Below the pieces are notes generated by a model. That model was not told the DNA's origin, made no database searches, and worked only from the letters and a program-made list of their open reading frames with translations. From the NCBI RefSeq assembly GCF_902459535.1, contig NZ_LR699553.1, positions 248,001 to 312,000 on the forward strand: a DNA stretch of 64,000 nucleotides. The letters run 5' to 3'. The stretch is from Paraburkholderia dioscoreae. Lineage in GTDB: Bacteria; Pseudomonadota; Gammaproteobacteria; Burkholderiales; Burkholderiaceae. Each line of letters begins with the position of its first letter. Position 1 is the first letter of the stretch. Positions 26,038 through 33,415 of this stretch are shown here, piece after piece. The position numbers and the translations under genes are program-made.

Positions 26038-26640
26038 ATGCTTTCATGCACCAAATCGACATGGCCGCCACGGCTCGTCACGGTTCCCGGCCTGCACGGC
26101 AGCGAGGGCACGCACTGGCAGACCTGGCTGGAGCGGCAGTTCGCGCGCTCGCTGCGCGTCGAGCAAGCCGACTGGGACGCACCGGACCTCGCGCTGTGGT
26201 CCAGATCGTTGCGCGATCTGCTGGCGCGCGAGCGCGGGCCGTTCGTGCTGGCCGCGCATAGCTTCGGTTGCCTTGCGACCGCGTATGCATTGCAGCAGGC
26301 GTCGTATGCGAACGATGTGGTCGGTGTGCTGTTCGTGGCGCCCGCGAGTCCGCAGAAATTCGCCTTCGCCGGACCGTTCGACGCCCGGCGTCTCGGCGTG
26401 CCGTCGATCCTGATCGGCAGCGAAACCGATCCGTGGATGTCGCTCGCCGGGGCGCGCGATCTCGCGCAGCGCTTCGGCAGCGCGTTTGTGAATCTCGGCG
26501 ACGCGGGGCATATCAACACCGCGGCCGGCTTCGGACCCTGGCCGCGCGCGAAGTATTTCGTCGACACCCTGGTGCATTGCGCGGCGCCGCTGCGTTTTCG
26601 CGAAGAGTCGATCGAGGCCGCACAGCACGCATTTATCTGA
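26038..26640 (+). CDS. RBBP9/YdeN-type alpha/beta hydrolase
   Basis: 200 residues, the usual size of the RBBP9/YdeN serine hydrolase group. The opening VTVPGLHGSEGTHWQTWLE is its signature, the nucleophile is Ser75 in AHSFGC, the acid is in GSETDPW, and His is in GDAGHIN. No signal peptide or membrane segment is present. The substrates of these small esterases are largely unknown. The ATG at 26038 begins the conserved domain; the frame remains open far upstream only because of the base composition. Confidence 0.88.
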   Translation: MLSCTKSTWPPRLVTVPGLHGSEGTHWQTWLERQFARSLRVEQADWDAPDLALWSRSLRDLLARERGPFVLAAHSFGCLATAYALQQASYANDVVGVLFVAPASPQKFAFAGPFDARRLGVPSILIGSETDPWMSLAGARDLAQRFGSAFVNLGDAGHINTAAGFGPWPRAKYFVDTLVHCAAPLRFREESIEAAQHAFI

Positions 26641-26773
26641 ATGGTCGGGCCGGCGTTCGGGCAGGTGAGGCGCGCGAACGCGGCACAGACCGAGTAAGCG
26701 ATCCGTTAGAATCCTGCTTCACGCTGCACGTTCGTGCGGCCACTGGTTTTCATCAACGAGAGGCGGGGACAGG

Positions 26774-27799
26774 ATGGCAGGCAAGACGGGGACTTCGCGC
26801 TGGCTGGCAGCCGGCATGACGGCAATTACGCTCGCGCTGGCGGGCGTGTCGGCAGCGCACGCAGAGACGTCGCTGCTCAACGTGTCGTACGACGTGACGC
26901 GTGAGCTGTACAAGGACATCAACGCCGGCTTCATTGCCGCGTACAGGCAGAAGAGCGGCGAGACCGTGTCGATCCGCCAGTCGCATGGCGCGTCGAGCGC
27001 GCAGGCGCTGTCGGTGCTGCAAGGCTTGCAGGCCGACGTGGTGACGATGAACCAGCCGAACGATATCGACCTGCTCGCCGAGAAAGGTCAACTGCTGCCG
27101 GCCAACTGGCGCACGCGTCTGCCGAACGACAGCGTGCCCTACACCACGACGATGGTGTTCCTCGTGCGCAAGGGCAACCCGAAGCACATCAAGGACTGGG
27201 ACGATCTCGCCAAGCCCGGCGTGCAGGTGATCATCGCCAATCCGAAGACATCGGGTAACGGGCGCTATACGTATCTGGCCGCGTGGGGTTATCGCAAGCA
27301 GCACGGCGGGACTGACGCGCAGGCACTCGACTTCGAAAAGGCGATCTTCAAAAACGTGCCGGTGCTCGACACGGGCGGCCGCGGCGCGACGACCACGTTT
27401 ACGCAACGCGGTATCGGCGACGTGCTGGTGACGTTCGAAAACGAAGTGGCGCTGATGGACACGGGCGTGGGCGGGGGCAACTTCGAGGCGGTGTATCCGT
27501 CGGTGAGTTTGCTGGCGGCGCCGCCGGTTTCGATCGTCGACAAGGTGGTCGACAAGCGCGGCACGCGCAAGGAAGCGCAGGCCTACCTCGAGTACCTGTG
27601 GTCGCCGGCCGCGCAGGAGATCATCGCGCAGCACCATCTGCGTCCGCAGGACAAGGCCGTGCTTGCGAAGCATGCTGCGGAGTTCAAGGCGATCAAAACA
27701 TTCACCGTCGAAGACATGTTCGGTGGCTGGCAGAAAGCACAGCAAACGCATTTCTCCGATGGCGGCACATTCGATCAGATCATCGTCGACAAGAAGTAA
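26774..27799 (+). CDS. sbp: periplasmic sulfate-binding protein
   Basis: 341 residues with a signal peptide (LAAGMTAITLALAGVSAAHA, cleaved before ETSLLNVSYDVTRELY) and the full sulfate/thiosulfate-binding protein pattern: RQSHGASSAQA, VVTMNQPNDIDLLAEKG, NPKTSGNGRYTYLAAWG and FENEVALMD. It delivers sulfate to the CysTWA importer in sulfur assimilation. No cysT, cysW or cysA gene follows; instead a terminator lies 22 bases after the stop, so this is a lone sbp. A TAGAAT -10-like word stands about 65 bases upstream. Confidence 0.94.
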   Translation: MAGKTGTSRWLAAGMTAITLALAGVSAAHAETSLLNVSYDVTRELYKDINAGFIAAYRQKSGETVSIRQSHGASSAQALSVLQGLQADVVTMNQPNDIDLLAEKGQLLPANWRTRLPNDSVPYTTTMVFLVRKGNPKHIKDWDDLAKPGVQVIIANPKTSGNGRYTYLAAWGYRKQHGGTDAQALDFEKAIFKNVPVLDTGGRGATTTFTQRGIGDVLVTFENEVALMDTGVGGGNFEAVYPSVSLLAAPPVSIVDKVVDKRGTRKEAQAYLEYLWSPAAQEIIAQHHLRPQDKAVLAKHAAEFKAIKTFTVEDMFGGWQKAQQTHFSDGGTFDQIIVDKK

Positions 27800-27817
27800 T
27801 TTCCGGCTTCACAAGTA

Positions 27818-27855
27818 AAAAGGCTGCCTCGTTTTCCACGAGGCAGCCTTTTTTA
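27818..27855. terminator. bidirectional terminator between sbp and bioB
   Basis: A perfect 12-bp stem (AGGCTGCCTCGT, 27821-27832, with its complement at 27838-27849) around a 5-base loop. There is a T run on the right and an A run on the left, so it can end both the rightward sbp and the leftward bio operon transcripts. Confidence 0.9.
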
Positions 27856-27888
27856 TTGCACGTGTTCTAGTGCGCGCGACGCTGACGC

Positions 27889-28968
27889 TCAGTTCGGCGC
27901 AGCGTGTTTATCACAGCCGTGCTCGCAGCCGCTTTGATCGAGCGGCATCTGTTGCGCGGCCTCGGCGCGAATGCCGAGACGTTCGAGCAGTTTGCGGTCG
28001 GCCTCGGCTTGCGGGTTGCTCGTGGTCAGCAATTGATCGCCGTAGAAAATCGAGTTCGCGCCAGCGAGGAAACACATGGCCTGCAAGGCTTCGTTCATCT
28101 GCTCGCGGCCGGCGGACAGACGCACCATTGCGCGCGGCATGGTGATACGCGCAATCGCGATCGTGCGCACGAATTCGAAAGGGTCGATCGCTTCGGTGCC
28201 GGTCAGCGGCGTGCCTTCCACCTGAACCAGATTGTTGATGGGCACCGATTCCGGATACGGATCCATGTTCGCCAGTTGCGCGATCAGACCCGCGCGCTCA
28301 CGGCGCGACTCGCCCAGGCCAACAATCCCGCCGCAGCACACGTTGATGCCCGCGTCGCGCACGCGTTCGAGCGTGTCGAGGCGGTCCTGATACGTGCGCG
28401 TCGAAATGATCTGACCGTAGAACTCCGGCGACGTATCGAGATTGTGGTTGTAGTAGTCGAGGCCCGCTTCGCGCAACCCTTGCGCCTGATGCGTTTCGAG
28501 CATGCCGAGCGTCACGCAGGTTTCGAGGCCCATTGCCTTCACGCCGCGGATCATGTCCTTGATCGGTTCCAGGTGACGGTCTTTCGGATTGCGCCACGCG
28601 GCGCCCATGCAGAAACGCGTCGCGCCGTTTTCCTTGGCGACCTTCGCGGCAGCGAGCACTTCGTCGACCGGCATCAGCTTGTCGGCTTGCAGGCCCGTGT
28701 CGTGATGCACCGACTGCGGACAGTACGCGCAATCTTCCTCGCAGCCGCCGGTCTTGATCGACAGCAGCGTGGACAGTTGCACGGTGTTCGCGTCGAAATG
28801 CTCGCGATGGGTTTGCTGCGCCTGGAACATCAGGTCGTTGAACGGCAGTTCGTACAACGCGACGATGTCCGCCACGCGCCAGCGCGCGAGCTGTTTCGTG
28901 CCGGCTGCGGCGTTGTTGTTGGCGGCGGCCGTGTCGGCGGACGCCGGAGCGATGTTCAGTTGCGTCAT
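27889..28968 (-). CDS. bioB: biotin synthase
   Basis: 359 residues of the radical-SAM biotin synthase. The CxxxCxxC cluster motif is Cys76, Cys80 and Cys83 in GGCEEDCAYCPQS; further conserved parts are GATRFCMGAAWRNPK, ETCVTLGMLE, YYNHNLDTS, and INVCCGGIVGLGE with cysteines for the second cluster. It inserts sulfur into dethiobiotin. I prefer the ATG at 28968, with GAGG nine bases upstream, over the one at 28983. It ends the leftward operon bioA-bioF-bioD-bioB. The C-terminal GCEHGCDKH tail is a Cys/His-rich extension of a kind common in Burkholderia BioB. Confidence 0.96.
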   Translation of the reverse strand: MTQLNIAPASADTAAANNNAAAGTKQLARWRVADIVALYELPFNDLMFQAQQTHREHFDANTVQLSTLLSIKTGGCEEDCAYCPQSVHHDTGLQADKLMPVDEVLAAAKVAKENGATRFCMGAAWRNPKDRHLEPIKDMIRGVKAMGLETCVTLGMLETHQAQGLREAGLDYYNHNLDTSPEFYGQIISTRTYQDRLDTLERVRDAGINVCCGGIVGLGESRRERAGLIAQLANMDPYPESVPINNLVQVEGTPLTGTEAIDPFEFVRTIAIARITMPRAMVRLSAGREQMNEALQAMCFLAGANSIFYGDQLLTTSNPQAEADRKLLERLGIRAEAAQQMPLDQSGCEHGCDKHAAPN

Positions 28969-29002
28969 GTCGTCAATCCTCATGGATGGATGTGATGGTG
29001 GT

Positions 29003-29740
29003 TCAGCGCTGCGCGTGCGTATGGCGCAGCGTCTGCAGAAGCCGGTTGATGTCGAGTTGCTCCGCCGCGAGCTCGGGCGAAGCCGGGCTCAGATGCGGCA
29101 CGATGCCGAGCAGCGGTGCGTCGTATTCGCGGGCGAGATGCTCGCGGATCGACGCGATGTTTTCGTCGGGGAAGGTCATGTCCGGATCGATACGGTTGGC
29201 GACCCAGCCGGCGAGCGTGAGCCCGCGCGCGGCGATTGCTTCGGCGGTGAGCAGCGCATGGCTGATGCAGCCGAGCCGCATGCCGACCACCAGCACGACC
29301 GGCAGCTTCAGCGCGACGGCGAGATCGGCGGTGTCCTGGGTAGCGGTCAACGGCACGCGAAAACCGCCGACGCCTTCCACCACGACGATCTCCGCGCGCT
29401 TGAGAGCCTGCGCGTGACAGTCGACGATACGGTCGAGATCCAGCGTGACGTTTTCCAGCGCGGCTGCGATATGCGGCGCGGCCGGTTCCTTCAGCAGATA
29501 CGGCGTGCGCATCTCGGGCGGCAGCAGGACGTTCGAGGCGGCGTCGAGTTGATCCGCGTCTTCGTTGTGCGGCACGCCGTTCAGTTCGAACGCGCCGGCG
29601 GCGATCGGCTTCATCGCGGCGGCTTGCAGGCCTTCGCGGACGAAGCCGCGCAACAGCGCCGCTGAGACGAACGTCTTGCCGATTTCCGTATCGGTGCCGG
29701 TGACGAATAAGGACAGTGCGTTTTGACTCGCGCTACTCAT
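29003..29740 (-). CDS. bioD: dethiobiotin synthetase
   Basis: 245 residues. The ATP-binding P-loop is GTDTEIGKT (15-23), followed by KPIAAG, VVEGVGGFRVPL and LVVGMRLGCISHALLT, as in BioD. The enzyme closes the ureido ring of dethiobiotin from 7,8-diaminopelargonate, CO2 and ATP. Its ATG overlaps the bioF stop by 4 bases; bioB starts 34 bases after its stop. Third gene of the operon. Confidence 0.95.
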   Translation of the reverse strand: MSSASQNALSLFVTGTDTEIGKTFVSAALLRGFVREGLQAAAMKPIAAGAFELNGVPHNEDADQLDAASNVLLPPEMRTPYLLKEPAAPHIAAALENVTLDLDRIVDCHAQALKRAEIVVVEGVGGFRVPLTATQDTADLAVALKLPVVLVVGMRLGCISHALLTAEAIAARGLTLAGWVANRIDPDMTFPDENIASIREHLAREYDAPLLGIVPHLSPASPELAAEQLDINRLLQTLRHTHAQR

Positions 29741-30921
29741 GCCGCCTTTGCTCCGAGTTGCTGCAAGCCCGCTTCAAGACGATCCAGGTCTGCCTGCAAG
29801 TGCGCGGCCGACAGCGAAATGCGCAAACGCGACGTGCCGGCGGGCACGGTGGGCGGACGGATCGCCGGCACCCACAGACCCGCGCGATCGAGCGTGGCCG
29901 CGATATCGAGCGTGGCATCGTTCGCGCCGATGATGAGCGGCTGCACGGCCGTATGCGAATCGACCGGTAGCCACGGCGTTGCCTTGAGCATGGCGCGCGT
30001 GCGCTCGATCAATTGCTGAAGATGCGCGCGCCGCGCATCGCCTTCCTCGCCGCCGATGATGCGCAGGCTCGCCGACACCGCATGCGCCGCGGCCGGCACC
30101 GACGCCGTGGTGAAAATGTACGGGCGCGCGCGCTGCACGAGCCATTCGATCACCGTCTCATGCGCTGCGACGAACGCGCCGGAGACGCCTGCTGCTTTGC
30201 CGAGCGTGCCGATCGAAATGAGGTTCGGCGACCGCAGCGCGGCTTGCGCGATCGCGCCGCGGCCTTGCGGGCCGAGCACGCCGAAACCGTGCGCGTCGTC
30301 GACGATCAGCCACGCGCCGTGTTGTTCCGCGAGTTCGAGCAGACGCGGCAGGGGCGCGATGTCGCCGTCCATGCTGAAGACGGTATCGGAGACGATCGCC
30401 TTGACGTCGGCGTCCGAGGCTTCGAGCATCGCGCTCAGCGCTTCCGTATCGCAGTGCGGGTAGATCTGCACGTCGGCGCGGGACAAACGCGCGCCGTCGA
30501 TCAGCGACGCGTGATTCAGCGCGTCGGAGAAGAGCGTCGTGCCGCGGCCCGCGAGCGCGGTGAGCGTGGCGAGATTCGCCATGTAGCCTGTGCTGAAGTA
30601 GAGCGCGCGCGCATTCTCGACGAAGCCGCCGACGAATTCGGCGAGATCGTCTTCGAGTTGCGCATGCGCGCGCGAGTGGCCGCCGAGCAGATGCGAGCCG
30701 CCGCTGCCCGCGCCATAGCGCTGCGCGCCTTCAGCAATGGCCGCGATGAGTTGCGGATGCGCGGCGAGGCCGAGATAGTCGTTGCTGGCGAAGCCGATGA
30801 TCGCGCGGCCGTCGACGGTCATGTGCGCCGCGCACGGCGTGTCGGCCGTGCGGCGGCGACGGCGCAGGCCGCGTGCGTCGATGTCCTTCAGCCCTTCGGC
30901 GAGTGTGTCGAGCAGATGCAT
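29737..30921 (-). CDS. bioF: 8-amino-7-oxononanoate synthase
   Basis: 394 residues of the alpha-oxoamine synthase family. Recognised parts: FASNDYLGLAAHPQL, GAGSGGSHLLGGHSRAH, VDDAHGFGVLG with the PLP-ring Asp, and SIGTLGKAAG with Lys242 as the Schiff-base lysine. It condenses pimeloyl thioester with alanine. The start ATG at 30921 shares one base with the TAA of bioA (TAATG), and its stop overlaps bioD, so bioA, bioF and bioD are translationally coupled. Confidence 0.95.
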   Translation of the reverse strand: MHLLDTLAEGLKDIDARGLRRRRRTADTPCAAHMTVDGRAIIGFASNDYLGLAAHPQLIAAIAEGAQRYGAGSGGSHLLGGHSRAHAQLEDDLAEFVGGFVENARALYFSTGYMANLATLTALAGRGTTLFSDALNHASLIDGARLSRADVQIYPHCDTEALSAMLEASDADVKAIVSDTVFSMDGDIAPLPRLLELAEQHGAWLIVDDAHGFGVLGPQGRGAIAQAALRSPNLISIGTLGKAAGVSGAFVAAHETVIEWLVQRARPYIFTTASVPAAAHAVSASLRIIGGEEGDARRAHLQQLIERTRAMLKATPWLPVDSHTAVQPLIIGANDATLDIAATLDRAGLWVPAIRPPTVPAGTSRLRISLSAAHLQADLDRLEAGLQQLGAKAA

Positions 30922-32339
30922 TAGCGGGTCTCCGCGAGCGTGGCTTCGAAGGTCTCGCGCGTGCGCGAGGCGAGCAGCGCGAGTTCTTCGTCGTCGAGGA
31001 TGTAAGGGGGCATCAGATACACCGTCGTGCCGATTGGGCGCAGCAGCAGTTCGCGCTGCAACGCGTTTTCGAAGAAGCGGCGCGAGAATGTTCTGGCTTG
31101 CTGAGCATCGTCGATCACGGCGTCGAACGCGAAGATCGTGCCGCACTGACGCAGATTGCGGACTTGTTCGTGCCCGGCGAGCGGTGCGAGCGCGGCTTTC
31201 AGCTTCGCGGACTTCTGCGCGTTGGCGGCGAGCACGTTGTCGGTTGCGAACAGATCGAGCGTGGCGAGTGCCGCGCGACAGGCGAGCGGATTGCCGGTGT
31301 ACGAGTGCGAGTGCAGGAAGCCGCGCGCGGTGTCGTCGTGATAGAACGCTTCGAAAATTTCGTCGCGCGACAGCACGATCGAGAGCGGCAGATAGCCGCC
31401 GCTGATGCCTTTGGACAGACAGATGAAGTCCGGCCAGATGCCGGCTTGTTCGCACGCGAAGAAAGTGCCGGTGCGGCCGCAGCCCACGGCGATTTCATCG
31501 GCGATCAGATGCACGCCGTACTGATCGCACAATGCGCGCAATCCGGCGATATACGACGCGTCGTGCATGGCCATGCCGGCGGCGCACTGCACGAGCGGCT
31601 CGACGATCAGCGCGGCGATTTTCGTGGCGCGTGCTTCGAATAGCGAGCGAACGTGATCGAGCGCGTGGCGAGCGACATCGGCGGCGGTTTCGCCGGCCTC
31701 CGCGAGGCGCGCGTCCGGCGATGCCGCGACGTGCGCGTGGCGGATCAACGGGTCGTAGGCATCTTTGAAGAGCGCGACATCCGTGACGCCGAGTGCGCCG
31801 ATGGTTTCGCCGTGATAGCTGTTGGCGATGCAGACGAATTCCTGCTTGTCGGCGAAACCGCGATTGCGCCACGAATGGAAGCTCATTTTCAGGGCGATTT
31901 CGACGGCGGACGCGCCGTCCGATGCGAAGAATGCGTGGCCGAGCGTGTTGCCGGTGAGCGCGCTGAGGCGCTCCGCGAGTTCGATGGCCGGTTCGTGCGT
32001 GCAGCCGGCGAGCATGGCGTGTTCGAGCGTGTCGAGCTGGTCTTTCAGTGCCGCGTTGATGCGCGAATTGGCGTGACCGAACAGGTTGACCCACCAGGAG
32101 CTGATGGCATCCAGATAGCGATGGCCGGCGCGATCGTAGAGCCACGCGCCTTGACCGCGTGCGACGGGGACGAGCGGCAGGCGTTCGTGGTGCTTCATCT
32201 GGGTGCAGGGGTGCCAGACGGCGCGCAGGCTGCGGGCGATCCAGTCTTCGGGGGCTGCTGATGGTGCTGCTGACTTTTCCAAAGGGGTACTCCAGGGTGC
32301 TTTTTTTGCCGCTGCGCGGCGTGGCTTTTTTAGGGCCAT
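30921..32339 (-). CDS. bioA: adenosylmethionine-8-amino-7-oxononanoate aminotransferase
   Basis: 472 residues by the first ATG. Class-III aminotransferase features: WHPCTQMKHHE at 42-52, SSWWVNLFGHA, IANSYHGETIGALGV, LIADEIAVGCGRTG with Asp281, and ICLSKGISGG with PLP-Lys310. It makes 7,8-diaminopelargonate using SAM as amino donor. The first 30 residues (MALKKPRRAAAKKAP) are basic low-complexity sequence not expected in the family, and no Shine-Dalgarno precedes the ATG at 32339. A TTG at 32282 preceded by GGAG at eight bases spacing would give 453 residues and may be the real start. First gene of the bio operon; I saw no BirA-type operator upstream. Confidence 0.92.
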   Translation of the reverse strand: MALKKPRRAAAKKAPWSTPLEKSAAPSAAPEDWIARSLRAVWHPCTQMKHHERLPLVPVARGQGAWLYDRAGHRYLDAISSWWVNLFGHANSRINAALKDQLDTLEHAMLAGCTHEPAIELAERLSALTGNTLGHAFFASDGASAVEIALKMSFHSWRNRGFADKQEFVCIANSYHGETIGALGVTDVALFKDAYDPLIRHAHVAASPDARLAEAGETAADVARHALDHVRSLFEARATKIAALIVEPLVQCAAGMAMHDASYIAGLRALCDQYGVHLIADEIAVGCGRTGTFFACEQAGIWPDFICLSKGISGGYLPLSIVLSRDEIFEAFYHDDTARGFLHSHSYTGNPLACRAALATLDLFATDNVLAANAQKSAKLKAALAPLAGHEQVRNLRQCGTIFAFDAVIDDAQQARTFSRRFFENALQRELLLRPIGTTVYLMPPYILDDEELALLASRTRETFEATLAETR

Positions 32340-32610
32340 TTTTGGGCGTGCTGCGCGTCTTTTTTTGCGCTGCGCGCGGCCCTTGGCGGGCGTGCGGGGT
32401 TGAGATTAGCGGTTTATTTCGTGATGTGCACTAGGGGGCGATGTGCGTTTTTTGCCTGCGGCGCTGGGGTTGGTTGGTGTTCGATGCAGGTGGTTTCTGT
32501 TCTCGACGGAAGGTTGCTGATCGATGCAGTTGGCGACGGCAAAGTAGTTGGGTTTTACTGGCGGGAATTTGGGGGAGGGTTGGTTGTTTGCCTGTGCAGG
32601 GCTTTGTGTC

Positions 32611-32838
32611 TGTGTTCCTGGGGTGTTGGCCTTTCCTTGCGTTCACGGTGGTCTATTAGCGTTGCCCCTGTGCGGGGCGGCACCTACTTTCTTTGCCGCG
32701 GCAAAGAAAGTAGGCAAAGAAAGCCGCTTTACACCGCCAGTTCTTAAGCGAATCCCCTGGCTTGGAGGAGGCAGTGGTGCATCTGGAATCCGTGTTCTCG
32801 CGCATTCCGCCCCAGTGACAAGGCAGTCATACCTCCCG
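32611..32838 (+). repeat. left arm of a large inverted-repeat element
   Basis: About 228 bases that reappear in reverse complement at 33141-33369. Shared landmarks in order: GTGTTCC, GGGTGTTGGCCTTT, GGTGGTCTATTAGCGTTGCC, CCTGTGCGGGGCGGCAC, the TTTCTTTGC hairpin, CAAAGAAAG, ACACCGCCAG, CCCCTGGCT, CAGTGGTGCATCTGGAATC, GTGTTCTCG, CATTCCGCCCCAGTGACAAG. Identity is high by eye over the outer part, with short gaps in the middle. Similar sequence is, from memory, scattered between genes in Paraburkholderia chromosomes. Confidence 0.9.
32683..32714. repeat. perfect 32-base palindrome in the left arm
   Basis: CCTACTTTCTTTGCCG followed directly by its reverse complement. As RNA it would form a stable hairpin in either direction; as DNA it is a cruciform candidate. 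The equivalent hairpin in the right arm has a different loop and one swapped base pair. Confidence 0.95.
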
Positions 32839-32941
32839 CCTCGCACTGCGTGCTCGCCGGAACGGTCCGCTTAAAACACCAGTGGTTCTGCGTGTGTGGT
32901 GGGGGCCGTCGGCTTCGCCTCGGCGTGGCGCCGAAAATGCC

Positions 32942-33118
32942 GTCGCAAGGCGACTAGTGGCTTTAAAACTGGGGATGACGCAAGGCGACTAGCGGCTTGG
33001 GAACTGTGGCCGACGCAAGAGGTGACTGGAAGTTGGAGAACTACGACCGGCGTCAGAGGGTCTGCGATTTGAGAAGCCCACTGGCGTTAGAAACGACCAA
33101 TTGGTTTTAACGAACTAC
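32942..33118. repeat. five degenerate tandem repeats of about 35 bp in the element core
   Basis: Units begin at about 32942, 32977, 33012, 33050 and 33084, each with the shape GWCGCAAGRSGACT, then GGCTTKGRAACT and a GTGG-type end. Units 1 and 2 are nearly identical (GTCGCAAGGCGACTAGTGG and GACGCAAGGCGACTAGCGG) and units 3 to 5 decay step by step. They fill the space between the two inverted arms. Confidence 0.8.
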
Positions 33119-33140
33119 CGCGACGGCGCGCGGAGCGCCG

Positions 33141-33369
33141 CCGGAAGAATGACGGCCTTGTCACTGGGGCGGAATGTACGAGAACACAGATTCCAGATGC
33201 ACCACTGGCCCCTCCCAGCCAGGGGGCCCGCTTATGAGCTGGCGGTGTGAAGCCGCTTTCTTTGCTTACTTTCTTTGCGGCATGCAAAGAAAGTAAGTGC
33301 CGCCCCGCACAGGGGCAACGCTAATAGACCACCATGAATGCAAGTAAAGGCCAACACCCAAGGAACACA
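33141..33369 (-). repeat. right arm of the large inverted-repeat element
   Basis: Reverse complement of the left arm at 32611-32838, with substitutions and short gaps. It carries the hairpin at 33265-33297 (CTTACTTTCTTTGC with its complement, loop GGCAT). Its outer end reaches to within about 50 bases of the stop of the secreted hydrolase gene, so it could also serve as that gene's 3' end. Confidence 0.9.
33265..33297. repeat. hairpin in the right arm
   Basis: 14-bp perfect stem CTTACTTTCTTTGC / GCAAAGAAAGTAAG with a 5-base loop. Compared with the left-arm palindrome one C-G pair is replaced by T-A, so pairing is kept although the sequence changed. Confidence 0.9.
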
Positions 33370-33415
33370 AACACACAAACACACAAACGCCGAGCAGGCC
33401 CAAAAACCTTACCCC

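Larger units (their letters stand above)
32340..33415. other. gene-free 1.08-kb region between bioA and a secreted hydrolase gene
   Basis: No real gene is seen. The left part (32340-32600) carries the bio operon promoter somewhere, and has several T runs and GC-rich words (CTGCGCG). The rest is the inverted-repeat element annotated separately at 32611-33369. Open frames of 60-110 codons lie inside the arms, but they appear on both arms in mirror fashion, cross the hairpins and have no start signals. Confidence 0.7.

Noticed and set aside
32340..32600. BirA operator upstream of bioA
   Set aside because: No TTGTAAACC-type inverted repeat was found; regulation of the bio operon cannot be stated from this sequence.
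32942..33118. Possible CRISPR array
   Set aside because: The complete 35-bp unit is repeated with gradual decay; there are no unique spacers and no cas genes.
32643..33287. Short open frames inside the inverted-repeat arms (such as the ones with FFAAAKKVG)
   Set aside because: They run across the hairpins, occur in mirror copies and lack ribosome-binding sites, so they are repeat sequence and not genes.
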